Notes under the pieces: model-generated
Database searches by the model: none
What the model was told of the DNA's origin: nothing
Seen by the model: only the letters and a program-made list of their open reading frames with translations
NCBI GenBank assembly: GCA_902803625.1
Contig: CADCQV010000186.1
Span: forward strand, 1-6,532
Length of the DNA: 6,532 nucleotides
Reading direction: 5' to 3'
DNA from: an uncultured Lachnospiraceae bacterium
Lineage (GTDB): Bacteria; Bacillota; Clostridia; Lachnospirales; Lachnospiraceae
Translations under genes and position numbers: made by a program
Shown here: positions 1-5,621 of the stretch, one piece after another
Layout of the letters: every line of letters begins with the position of its first letter
How positions within the stretch are numbered: the first letter of the stretch is position 1

Positions 1-2796
1 AAACGGGTAAGCAGGGCTGCTGAAAAGAGAACTGTTCAGCGGGATATGATCAACAAAAGAGAGGATTTTGACAAAAAACCCGCGCCGGAGCTTCCAAAAA
101 CCAAGGATGAGAAGAAAAAAAGCTATGAAAGAATTGCGGCTTTTGATCTTGGCAAGGTATTTTTCCAGGAAAAGGGAAAGAGCGCCTATGATATCCTGTA
201 TAAACATTATGATGAGATAAAAGAAGAGCTCCGACGTATTCCGGAGTATGAGCTTGTGATCAGAGAAAAGCTTACTGCTCTTAATGCAGGGGCTCCTGAT
301 GACGCACTTATAGAAGCCCAGGCTAATCTCAAGGCTCTTTATGATATTAATGCATACTACGCCGTATTCGAGAGGATAATGCAGAATAAGTATTATGCAC
401 TTCTGCCACATGATGAGATGCACTCTCTTTCCTTTAACGAGCTCAGGAAGAGGCTTGCAAAGCTTTATGATGCGGATACGAATGACCGGAATGAGGAGCT
501 CATTGATTACTATCAGAATCTTATCCGCTTAAAAGAGATAGGCCTTTCCGATATGGAAAGTGTAAATGAAAGGAAGGAAGAGTATAAGAGCGCATTTAAG
601 CACGAAAAGCCTGAGGAAGAGAAGAGGGATCCCGGGAAAACAATAAAAGAGATCGCCGGAATGTATGCGGAGATACTGGATCGTTACGCTAATGACATGA
701 CACTTGTAACCGGTGACTCCGTTAAAGTATATAAGCAGAGATTTTTCGACACCTTCAAAAAAGATATTGATGAATTCAAGAATAGTGCAAATATAAAGGA
801 TAAAAAGGTCCAGAAGCTGTTACAGGAGTACGGAGATTACAGCAGTAATAAATACAAGGATAAGGAAGATACCACTCACGACCTTATCCTGAAGGAAAAG
901 CCCAAGGATGAAGATACGATAGTAAGAAAAAAACAGGATGCTGATAAGCTAAGCTTTACCGATGCCCAGAAGGAGGGCATGAGGCGTGTTCAGGCTTATC
1001 TTATTAAAAGAGGAGTAAAAAAGAAGGAATTCTCTTTCGTAAATAATCTCCTGGAAGCACCGGAAGAGCAGCAGATGCTGGTATTTTACCTTGTGGAAAA
1101 CGGGAAGGAGGAAAGTGCGTCCATTTCCGAGTACTATTCCGCACTCTACAATTATCAGCCGGATTATAAAAAAATAGAAGGTAAGACACTTCAGACCTTT
1201 TCAAAAGCCATGCGTTCTGCCATGATCACGGCACCGGTACTGGACAAGCTTATCGAGCTTGAGAAAAATGTCCATAAAGCTGCTAAGACCGTAAAAGATA
1301 ATGATAAGCTGGATAACGGAAAAGAAGACGAGGTTTCACGGAAAAAGGAGGGTCTTGTCACTGCGATAAAGGAAAGAGGGGCAATGCTGCATTTCCTGTA
1401 CAGAAATGCGGGAATGCATGAGGATATGCCGCCGGATATGGCAGCGGATCCGATGCTGAGACAAAGGCTTTTCGAGGAATACAGGGAGATCGGAAAGCTT
1501 ATAAATGACCTTGTGGAAATCAGTACAAAATCGCCCCTTGAAAAAGAAGAGAATAAAAAGCATGTAATCGAAAAATTAGACTATGAACAGCATCAAATAG
1601 ACAGGGAGACAGCCGAAAATCCTGATGATGATTCTTCTGAATTCTTCGATAAAGCTTCGAATTATTATGGTAAATTCAATGAATGGGTTATAGGAGACGG
1701 TCTGGGATATTTGAGCGGAGGTCTTTCTGCTGCGGGCGATTATGTTAAGCCTGTGACCTCAACATCGACCTTTGGTTTTGTTTCTTCTTTGGGGGTCGGC
1801 GGTCTGACGGCACTTTTCGGTGCAGTGGGTGTCGCATTGACCGTTGCGGGACTCGTGAAGGACAATACCCTTTCAACACCGGATGCCGTTGCCCAGTGGA
1901 TAGATGTGACAGGTGATACAATCAATCTCATTGGCGGAACTGTTACGAGTATTGCTACCCTTGGCAGTGCTATCGCAAATATCGGGGAAGCGGCTGCTGA
2001 AGGCGGTAAGTGGCTTGGTGATGCTGCGGATGCGCTGTGGGCTACGGGAAGTGTCGGGGATATAGTGACAATGGTCGGCGGCGGAATATGTGTCGTGGCC
2101 GGAACCGTGAAGATGGTCTCATCAGGTATACAGGCAGGACGCCTTATCAGTACCGGTGTGGATATACATAGGGCTAAGAAAACCCTGAAAACAAAAGACC
2201 AGAATAATCTCACCCGTGATGAGAGGCTTGTAAAGCAGTTTCTTGACCATCAGACAAATGAAGCCATCAGAAAAGGCGTAAGCTCGGGAGTCGGAATGGT
2301 CACGGGCACACTGGGGATCATTGCCGGTGGTTTGGCAATGACAGGTTATCTTGCTCCAATAGGTGCTTTAGTCGGAGTTGGGGCTCTGACATTGGAAATC
2401 GCAAATAAGGTTACCCAATATTTTATCAAGAGAAAACAAAAGAAGATTATGGTTGATGATTTCCTGAATCTTGACCAGGCTGTGGAAAATGTCCGGAATA
2501 CCCACCCGGAAAAGGAGAAACTGAAGAAATACGGGGATTCGTTGAAGGATTTGGTCAGGGAGGAGCTCTTGTCATCAATGGGCTTTTCCAGCTGGAAAAC
2601 CTGTTATAAATATATTTGTACACAGATGGCTATGACAATGTACAAGAAGGTTTTCCTTACAAATCCGCAGCCGGAGGACAGGGATATGTATCTGAACGCT
2701 ATGAAGTCTCTCGGACTTAAGATAAAAGAACCCAAGGCACAAGGAGATGAACCCAAACCCACCATAGATGCAATGGTTTCAAAATTGATGGCTTGA
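1..2796 (+). CDS. Large charged protein of unknown function with glycine-rich hydrophobic C-terminal region (5' end outside window)
   Basis: I do not recognise the family. The first ATG is at 46, but the frame stays open to base 1 (reading KRVSRAAEKRTVQRD before the Met) and no Shine-Dalgarno precedes that ATG, so the true start is probably outside the window. Numbered from that Met there are 916 residues. Residues 1-535 are very rich in Lys, Glu and Asp, look helical, and show no signal peptide. Residues 577-604, 625-650, 671-697 and 744-787 are hydrophobic and rich in Gly, Ala and Val, like membrane-inserting hairpins. Residues 800-916 are soluble again, ending in a Pro/Lys-rich tail. Only three cysteines are present (682, 853, 858). 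A soluble body plus a late glycine-rich hydrophobic block is reminiscent of exported toxins or contractile-injection cargo, but that is inference: no catalytic motif is visible. The TGA stop overlaps the infC -35 box. Confidence 0.85.
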   Translation, partial: KRVSRAAEKRTVQRDMINKREDFDKKPAPELPKTKDEKKKSYERIAAFDLGKVFFQEKGKSAYDILYKHYDEIKEELRRIPEYELVIREKLTALNAGAPDDALIEAQANLKALYDINAYYAVFERIMQNKYYALLPHDEMHSLSFNELRKRLAKLYDADTNDRNEELIDYYQNLIRLKEIGLSDMESVNERKEEYKSAFKHEKPEEEKRDPGKTIKEIAGMYAEILDRYANDMTLVTGDSVKVYKQRFFDTFKKDIDEFKNSANIKDKKVQKLLQEYGDYSSNKYKDKEDTTHDLILKEKPKDEDTIVRKKQDADKLSFTDAQKEGMRRVQAYLIKRGVKKKEFSFVNNLLEAPEEQQMLVFYLVENGKEESASISEYYSALYNYQPDYKKIEGKTLQTFSKAMRSAMITAPVLDKLIELEKNVHKAAKTVKDNDKLDNGKEDEVSRKKEGLVTAIKERGAMLHFLYRNAGMHEDMPPDMAADPMLRQRLFEEYREIGKLINDLVEISTKSPLEKEENKKHVIEKLDYEQHQIDRETAENPDDDSSEFFDKASNYYGKFNEWVIGDGLGYLSGGLSAAGDYVKPVTSTSTFGFVSSLGVGGLTALFGAVGVALTVAGLVKDNTLSTPDAVAQWIDVTGDTINLIGGTVTSIATLGSAIANIGEAAAEGGKWLGDAADALWATGSVGDIVTMVGGGICVVAGTVKMVSSGIQAGRLISTGVDIHRAKKTLKTKDQNNLTRDERLVKQFLDHQTNEAIRKGVSSGVGMVTGTLGIIAGGLAMTGYLAPIGALVGVGALTLEIANKVTQYFIKRKQKKIMVDDFLNLDQAVENVRNTHPEKEKLKKYGDSLKDLVREELLSSMGFSSWKTCYKYICTQMAMTMYKKVFLTNPQPEDRDMYLNAMKSLGLKIKEPKAQGDEPKPTIDAMVSKLMA

Positions 2797-2821
2797 CAAG
2801 GGACAGGTAAAGTGGTATCTT
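2793..2821 (+). promoter_or_regulatory. Sigma-A-type promoter of the infC operon
   Basis: A perfect TTGACA (2793-2798) is followed after 17 bp by TATCTT (2816-2821), matching four of six bases of the -10 consensus. Transcription would start near 2828, where the first leader helix begins. The -35 box contains the TGA stop (2794-2796) of the upstream gene. Strength and start are inferred from consensus only. Confidence 0.75.
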
Positions 2822-2827
2822 ACTGAA

Positions 2828-2979
2828 GTGCGTGTGAAGAAAATATGTTTTTCTGACCGCACGGAAATCGAAGCAGAGCATAAGCTCTCACCCTGAGGCG
2901 TAGGCTTTCAGGCGTTCATAGCAGGATTATTCTTGATCTATTATGGACGGTGGAGTTTTGCTCGACCGTCCTGTTTGTT
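2828..2979 (+). promoter_or_regulatory. Structured infC leader, probable L20-responsive attenuator
   Basis: Helices visible by eye: GTGCG (2828-2832) with CGCAC (2858-2862), enclosing AGAAAA/TTTTCT (2838-2843 with 2849-2854); AGAGC/GCTCT (2875-2879 with 2884-2888); CCTGA/TCAGG (2892-2896 with 2908-2912); then an intrinsic terminator (2945-2979). In Bacillus subtilis the infC-rpmI-rplT operon is controlled by L20 binding its leader and promoting termination (Rfam family L20_leader). Position, length and the terminal terminator fit that scheme. I have not matched this sequence to the covariance model, so the L20 assignment comes from context. Confidence 0.65.
2945..2979 (+). terminator. Intrinsic terminator / attenuator in the infC leader
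   Basis: GGACGGT (2945-2951) pairs perfectly with ACCGTCC (2965-2971), with further GAG/CTC pairing inside after one mismatch. A T-rich tail (TGTTTGTT, 2972-2979) follows. It lies 75 bp upstream of the infC start, so it would stop transcription before the operon. No other terminator is seen between the first gene and infC, so it may also end read-through transcripts from that gene. Confidence 0.75.
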
Positions 2980-3006
2980 ATTGTGAGGACGAAGCCTGAA
3001 AAATCT
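2978..3006 (+). repeat. Divergent copy of the dispersed intergenic repeat (29-nt form)
   Basis: The 29 bases align without gaps to the copy at 5658-5686 with six mismatches, sharing the TGAGG core, the AGCC centre and the AATCT end. It lies between the leader terminator and the infC ribosome binding site. It is followed by a GAAAAAT/ATTTTTC inverted repeat (3012-3026). Divergence makes this the least certain copy. Confidence 0.5.
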
Positions 3007-3040
3007 ATTCTGAAAAATGATTTTTCGCCACATACGTTTT

Positions 3041-3047
3041 AGGAGGG
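3041..3047 (+). promoter_or_regulatory. Strong Shine-Dalgarno fixing the ATT start of infC
   Basis: AGGAGGG is a near-perfect ribosome binding site. Exactly seven bases (AAACACA) separate it from ATT at 3055. There is no ATG or GTG in frame at a suitable distance: the first in-frame GTG is at 3097, 49 bases past the site. This places translation initiation at the ATT. Confidence 0.85.
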
Positions 3048-3054
3048 AAACACA

Positions 3055-3561
3055 ATTAGCGATTTATTTATCAATGAGCAGATCAGGGACAGGGAAGTGA
3101 GACTGATCGGTGAGGACGGTGAACAGCTCGGAGTAATGCCTACGTCAGAGGCTCTGAGACGGGCAGATGAAGCAGGACTTGATCTTGTGAAGATCGCACC
3201 GGGGGCGAAGCCGCCTGTTTGTAAGATCGTCGATTACGGCAAGTATAAATACGAGCAGACCCGAAAGGACAAGGAAGCCCGGAAAAAGCAGAAGATCATA
3301 GAGGTTAAGGAGATCAGGTTTTCTCCCAATATTGACACAAATGATCTGAAAACAAAGAGCAATGCTGCCCGGAAGTTCCTTATGAAGGGAGACCGGGTGA
3401 AGGTCACCATGCGTTTCCGCGGAAGGGAGATGGCTCACATGAATTCCAGCAAGCACGTTCTGGATGAATTTGCCGAGAACCTGAGTGATATCGCTGTTGT
3501 TGAAAAGCCTGCAAAAGTAGAGGGCAGAACAATGACACTGCAGCTTGCCCAGAAAAAATAG
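3055..3561 (+). CDS. infC: Translation initiation factor IF-3
   Basis: IF-3 binds the 30S subunit, blocks premature joining of 50S and checks start codon-initiator tRNA pairing. The product is 168 residues from an ATT start, close to the usual length. Residues 6-16 read INEQIRDREVR, the conserved IF-3 N-terminus, which a start at GTG 3097 would remove. The family signature KIVDYGKYKYE with flanking residues is at about 57-70. It leads into the basic linker (KDKEARKKQK) and the C-terminal domain (about 82-168), which holds the KGDRVKVTMRFRGRE core. ATT starts are known for infC in E. coli and other bacteria, where IF-3 itself discriminates against them, giving autoregulation. It is the first gene of infC-rpmI-rplT, with 17 bp to rpmI. 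Identification is secure; the start rests on the Shine-Dalgarno and on homology. Confidence 0.97.
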   Translation: MSDLFINEQIRDREVRLIGEDGEQLGVMPTSEALRRADEAGLDLVKIAPGAKPPVCKIVDYGKYKYEQTRKDKEARKKQKIIEVKEIRFSPNIDTNDLKTKSNAARKFLMKGDRVKVTMRFRGREMAHMNSSKHVLDEFAENLSDIAVVEKPAKVEGRTMTLQLAQKK

Positions 3562-3578
3562 AATGGAGGAAAGAAAAA

Positions 3579-3776
3579 ATGCCAAAGATGAAGACCAGCA
3601 GATCCGCCGCAAAGCGGTTCAAGATCACGGGAACAGGAAAATTAAAGAGGTTTAAGGCATATAAGCGCCATATCCTTACAAAGAAGTCTGCAAAGACCAA
3701 GAGAAATCTCCGTCATGCAGTAATGACAGACGAAACAAACGTAAAGAATATGAAGAAGATACTGCCTTATCTTTGA
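3579..3776 (+). CDS. rpmI: 50S ribosomal protein L35
   Basis: This is a 65-residue, very basic protein, the normal length for bL35. It opens MPKMKTSRSAAKRFKITGTG, the classic L35 N-terminus, and continues with the conserved KRHILTKKSAKTKRNLR segment. L35 is a late-assembling component of the large ribosomal subunit. The ribosome binding site TGGAGGA (3564-3570) lies 8 bp before the ATG and directly after the infC stop, so translation is tightly linked to infC. It is co-transcribed in the infC operon and presumably shares the attenuator upstream. Nothing unusual is seen in the protein. Confidence 0.97.
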   Translation: MPKMKTSRSAAKRFKITGTGKLKRFKAYKRHILTKKSAKTKRNLRHAVMTDETNVKNMKKILPYL

Positions 3777-3883
3777 TCGCCGGGAGCGGAGCAGGTATCC
3801 GGTTCAGCCGGAGCAGCTGCTGAGGGTGAATGAAGACTTTGGTGTATAAGGCAGATTTGAATTGATTATAACGGAGGTTTATT
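3777..3883 (+). other. Long structured rpmI-rplT spacer
   Basis: The gap is 107 bp, longer than is usual between these genes. Its first half is GC-rich with overlapping inverted repeats: CCGG (3799-3802) with CCGG (3808-3811), TCAGC (3804-3808) with GCTGA (3819-3823), and the palindrome AGCAGCTGCT (3812-3821). These are mutually exclusive pairings. There is no T-run, so it is not a terminator. The rplT ribosome binding site, CGGAGG, is at 3872-3877. A role in processing or translational control of rplT is possible but unproven. Confidence 0.4.
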
Positions 3884-4237
3884 ATGGCTAGAATAAAAGG
3901 CGGCTTAAATGCCAGGAAAAAGCATAACAGAGTATTAAAATTAGCAAAGGGCTACAGAGGAGCCAGATCAAAGCAGTACAGAGTTGCGAAGCAGTCCGTG
4001 ATGCGTGCGCTTACTTCTGCATTTGCAGGCAGAAAGCAGAAGAAGAGGGATTTCCGCTCACTCTGGATCACACGTATCAATGCAGCGGCAAGAGCTAACG
4101 GCATTAGCTACAGCAAGCTTATGTATGGATTAAAGAATGCCGGTGTGGATATCAACAGAAAAATGCTTTCAGAGATGGCAGTAAGTGATGCAGAGGGCTT
4201 CAGGACTCTTGCTGAGCTTGCAAAGTCCAGGGCTTAA
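3884..4237 (+). CDS. rplT: 50S ribosomal protein L20
   Basis: The product has 117 residues, standard for bL20. L20 is an early assembly protein of the 50S subunit that binds 23S rRNA, and in many bacteria it represses its own operon by binding the mRNA leader. The basic N-terminal extension (MARIKGGLNARKKHNRVLKL) and the AKGYRGARSKQYRVAKQ segment are typical. The family signature spans residues 54-70, with RSLWITRINAAAR at its core. The ATG has a clear site ACGGAGG (3871-3877) six bases upstream. It is the last protein gene of the operon and is followed by a long hairpin and a tRNA gene. It is the probable effector of the leader attenuator at 2828-2979. Confidence 0.97.
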   Translation: MARIKGGLNARKKHNRVLKLAKGYRGARSKQYRVAKQSVMRALTSAFAGRKQKKRDFRSLWITRINAAARANGISYSKLMYGLKNAGVDINRKMLSEMAVSDAEGFRTLAELAKSRA

Positions 4238-4250
4238 TGATAAAATAATG

Positions 4251-4290
4251 TGCATCCCGTGTTTTGCCGGGTGAGGCAAAGCGGGATGCA
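4251..4290 (+). terminator. Long imperfect hairpin after rplT without a T-tract
   Basis: TGCATCCCG (4251-4259) pairs perfectly with CGGGATGCA (4282-4290). Inside, TTTGCC (4263-4268) pairs with GGCAAA (4275-4280). The hairpin is followed by ATATATAGAA and not by a run of T, so it is a poor intrinsic terminator. It may be a weak terminator, an mRNA 3'-end stabiliser or a processing site, leaving the tRNA gene just downstream co-transcribed. No clear promoter for the tRNA is seen in the 15 bp between them. Confidence 0.55.
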
Positions 4291-4304
4291 ATATATAGAA
4301 ACAT

Positions 4305-4388
4305 GCAGGAATGGCGGAATTGGCAGACGCGCAGGCTTCAGGTGCCTGTAGTAGCAATACTGTGAGGGTTCATGTCCCTTTTCCTGCA
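4305..4388 (+). tRNA. tRNA-Leu (anticodon CAG)
   Basis: This is an 84-nt class II tRNA. The acceptor stem GCAGGAA (4305-4311) pairs with TTCCTGC (4381-4387), with discriminator A at 4388. The anticodon stem CAGGC/GCCTG encloses the loop TTCAGGT, giving anticodon CAG, which reads the leucine codon CUG. The long variable arm folds as AGTA-GCAA-TACT, as expected for tRNA-Leu. The T-stem is GAGGG/CCCTT with one G-T pair. CCA is not encoded, and a T-rich run follows immediately. The T-loop reads TTCATGT, so position 58 is T where A is almost universal. Folding otherwise looks sound. Confidence 0.95.
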
Positions 4389-4436
4389 TTTTTTTTATTT
4401 TAAAGATATAGATGAAATAGACGCCAAAGATCCGGA

Positions 4437-4461
4437 AGATCCTTCGCTTCGCTCAGGATGA
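4437..4461 (-). repeat. Dispersed intergenic repeat, 25-nt form, inverted
   Basis: The reverse strand reads TCATCCTGAG, then CGAAGCG, then AAGGATCT, matching the copy at 6484-6508 except for two changes. Those two (C for T on the left, G for A on the right) fall at paired positions of a five-base stem (ATCCT/AGGAT versus ATTCT/AGAAT), so pairing is kept. It lies between the tRNA gene and the shared terminator. Confidence 0.7.
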
Positions 4462-4483
4462 CAGGGGAGGAGTGTTTAAAAGC

Positions 4484-4521
4484 GAAACCGGCGAATTGGA
4501 GGGTTCGCCGGTTTCTTCTTT
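4484..4521. terminator. Strong bidirectional intrinsic terminator
   Basis: GAAACCGGCGAA (4484-4495) and TTCGCCGGTTTC (4504-4515) form a perfect 12-bp stem with an 8-nt loop. On the plus strand it is followed by TTCTTT. On the minus strand the tail reads GCTTTTAAA. It can therefore end the infC-tRNA transcripts from the left and the mrp transcript from the right. It is the best terminator in the window. Confidence 0.8.
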
Positions 4522-4739
4522 AGGAGAGTATTAGTTTTGTTGGATTTTCCAACTAAGGGGGAGAATATCTATCGAATTACTTTCGTAATTCTTTAGCAGT
4601 CGAAGTTATCTTCAACTGATAAACACAGTATAAAGCTTATTTGTGTCCAAGCTGTGTTTTTAAAATAAAGTAATTGTGAACTCAAAATAAAAAGAAAATA
4701 ATTTTTTTAAGTAAATATAAAGCTGTTCTGTACTAAATC

Positions 4740-5576
4740 TTAAGAAAACAGTACACCCAGCTCGTCAATACAGCTAAGATCCACGTCCTCCATAGTGCCG
4801 TTGTCGGATCTTTCGGAAAGCTCGGGGAGTACGGGGATCCTTGAAATAAGACGTAAGCCGTATTCTTCGGCTATCCTGTCAATATGGCTTTCCCCGAAGA
4901 GCTTTATTTCTTCGCCGCAGTGCGGGCAGGGAAGATAGCTCAGGTTCTCTACTATTCCGAGTACCGGGATATTCATTTTTTCTGCGAGGTTTACAGCTTT
5001 TTCAACTATGACCGTAACAAGCTCCTGAGGGCTTGTTACAATGATTATGCCGTTTACAGGCAGTGACTGGAAGGTTGTAAGCATAACATCGCCGGTTCCG
5101 GGAGGCATATCAACAAACATATAATCCACGTTTCCCCATATTACGTCCGTCCAGAACTGTTTTACGGCTCCGCTTATCACAGGACCTCTCCAGGCAACCG
5201 GATCACTTTCATTTTCAAGTATCAGATTGACGGACATGAGCCTTATTCCGGTCTTTGTTTCGACAGGGATCATCATACCTTCTTCGGTACCTGTGGTCTT
5301 CTCATGTATACCGAAGATCCTGGGAATCGAGGGACCGGTTATATCTGCGTCAAGAATGGCGGTGCTGTAGCCCATTCTGGAAGCTGCAACAGCTGAAAGT
5401 GAGGTCACCAGGGACTTCCCGACGCCGCCTTTTCCGCTGACCACTCCTATAACCTTTCCTATCCTGCTTTCTGAATTTGCAGGAATTACTAATGAAGCGG
5501 GATCTCTCTGTATACAGGAGGCCCCGCAGGTGCTGCAGTTATGGCTGCAGTTTGATGCGTTCTGTTCTTCGCTCAT
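4740..5576 (-). CDS. mrp: Mrp/NBP35-family P-loop ATPase, Fe-S cluster carrier
   Basis: This is a 278-residue cytoplasmic ATPase of the Mrp/ApbC/NBP35 group, which holds and hands on Fe-S clusters to apo-enzymes. The deviant Walker A motif GKGGVGKS is at residues 48-55. LDADITGPSIPRIFG (75-89) carries the switch aspartates, and the Walker B region VDMPPGTGD is at 155-163. The cluster-binding CPHC (Cys217, Cys220), preceded by VENLSYLP, is the family hallmark. The N-terminus carries four further cysteines (10, 14, 17, 21), recalling NBP35 but with tighter spacing. No DUF59 domain precedes the ATPase, unlike many Mrp proteins. The ATG at 5576 has AAAGGA seven bases upstream. It is transcribed alone, convergent with the infC operon and divergent from the phosphatase gene. 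The assignment is secure; the client proteins are unknown. Confidence 0.93.
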   Translation of the reverse strand: MSEEQNASNCSHNCSTCGASCIQRDPASLVIPANSESRIGKVIGVVSGKGGVGKSLVTSLSAVAASRMGYSTAILDADITGPSIPRIFGIHEKTTGTEEGMMIPVETKTGIRLMSVNLILENESDPVAWRGPVISGAVKQFWTDVIWGNVDYMFVDMPPGTGDVMLTTFQSLPVNGIIIVTSPQELVTVIVEKAVNLAEKMNIPVLGIVENLSYLPCPHCGEEIKLFGESHIDRIAEEYGLRLISRIPVLPELSERSDNGTMEDVDLSCIDELGVLFS

Positions 5577-5621
5577 TATTATTTCCTTTCAAGTATCTGT
5601 TTGATTCTTAGGGCGTCCATC

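Larger units (their letters stand above)
4389..4739. other. Noncoding region between tRNA-Leu and mrp
   Basis: I see no credible gene in this stretch of about 350 bp. It holds a T-run after the tRNA (from 4389), an inverted copy of the dispersed repeat (4437-4461) and a strong terminator (4484-4521). AT-rich DNA with small hairpins follows: GAATTAC/GTAATTC (4574-4580 with 4585-4591), GAAG/CTTC (4602-4605 with 4610-4613) and AAACACAG/CTGTGTTT (4621-4628 with 4652-4659). The last 80 bp before the mrp stop are very AT-rich. No open frame has a ribosome binding site. Confidence 0.6.

Noticed and set aside
1740..2213. Minus-strand open frame of 157 codons
   Set aside because: It is antisense to the hydrophobic region of the large gene. 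The Gly/Ala/Val codons there read as Pro/Ser/Thr-rich sequence in reverse. It has no ribosome binding site and no recognisable protein.
1..2796. Naming the first gene as an injection-system effector or polymorphic toxin
   Set aside because: The composition is suggestive, but no diagnostic motif, marker domain or neighbouring baseplate or immunity gene is visible, so it is left as unknown.
2888..2912. Possible further repeat copy (TCACCCTGAGGCGTAG...)
   Set aside because: It resembles the repeat's left half, but needs a gap and lacks the AATCT end. It also fits as a leader helix (CCTGA/TCAGG).
3097..3561. infC starting at GTG 3097
   Set aside because: It lacks the conserved INEQIRDRE N-terminus, and its nearest good Shine-Dalgarno is 49 bases away. 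The ATT at 3055 is seven bases from AGGAGGG.
3145..3612. Minus-strand open frame of 155 codons across infC and the rpmI start
   Set aside because: It lies antisense to certain genes (IF-3 and L35); its Leu/Phe/Ser-rich translation is what reversed Lys/Glu codons give.
3777..3833. Read-through extension of rpmI (18 sense codons after its TGA)
   Set aside because: L35 is already full length at 65 residues. A run of 18 sense codons after a stop is common by chance, and the DNA is better explained as a structured spacer.
4305..4388. tRNA-Leu as an integration (att) site
   Set aside because: No copy of the tRNA 3' end, integrase or other mobile gene is visible downstream in the window.
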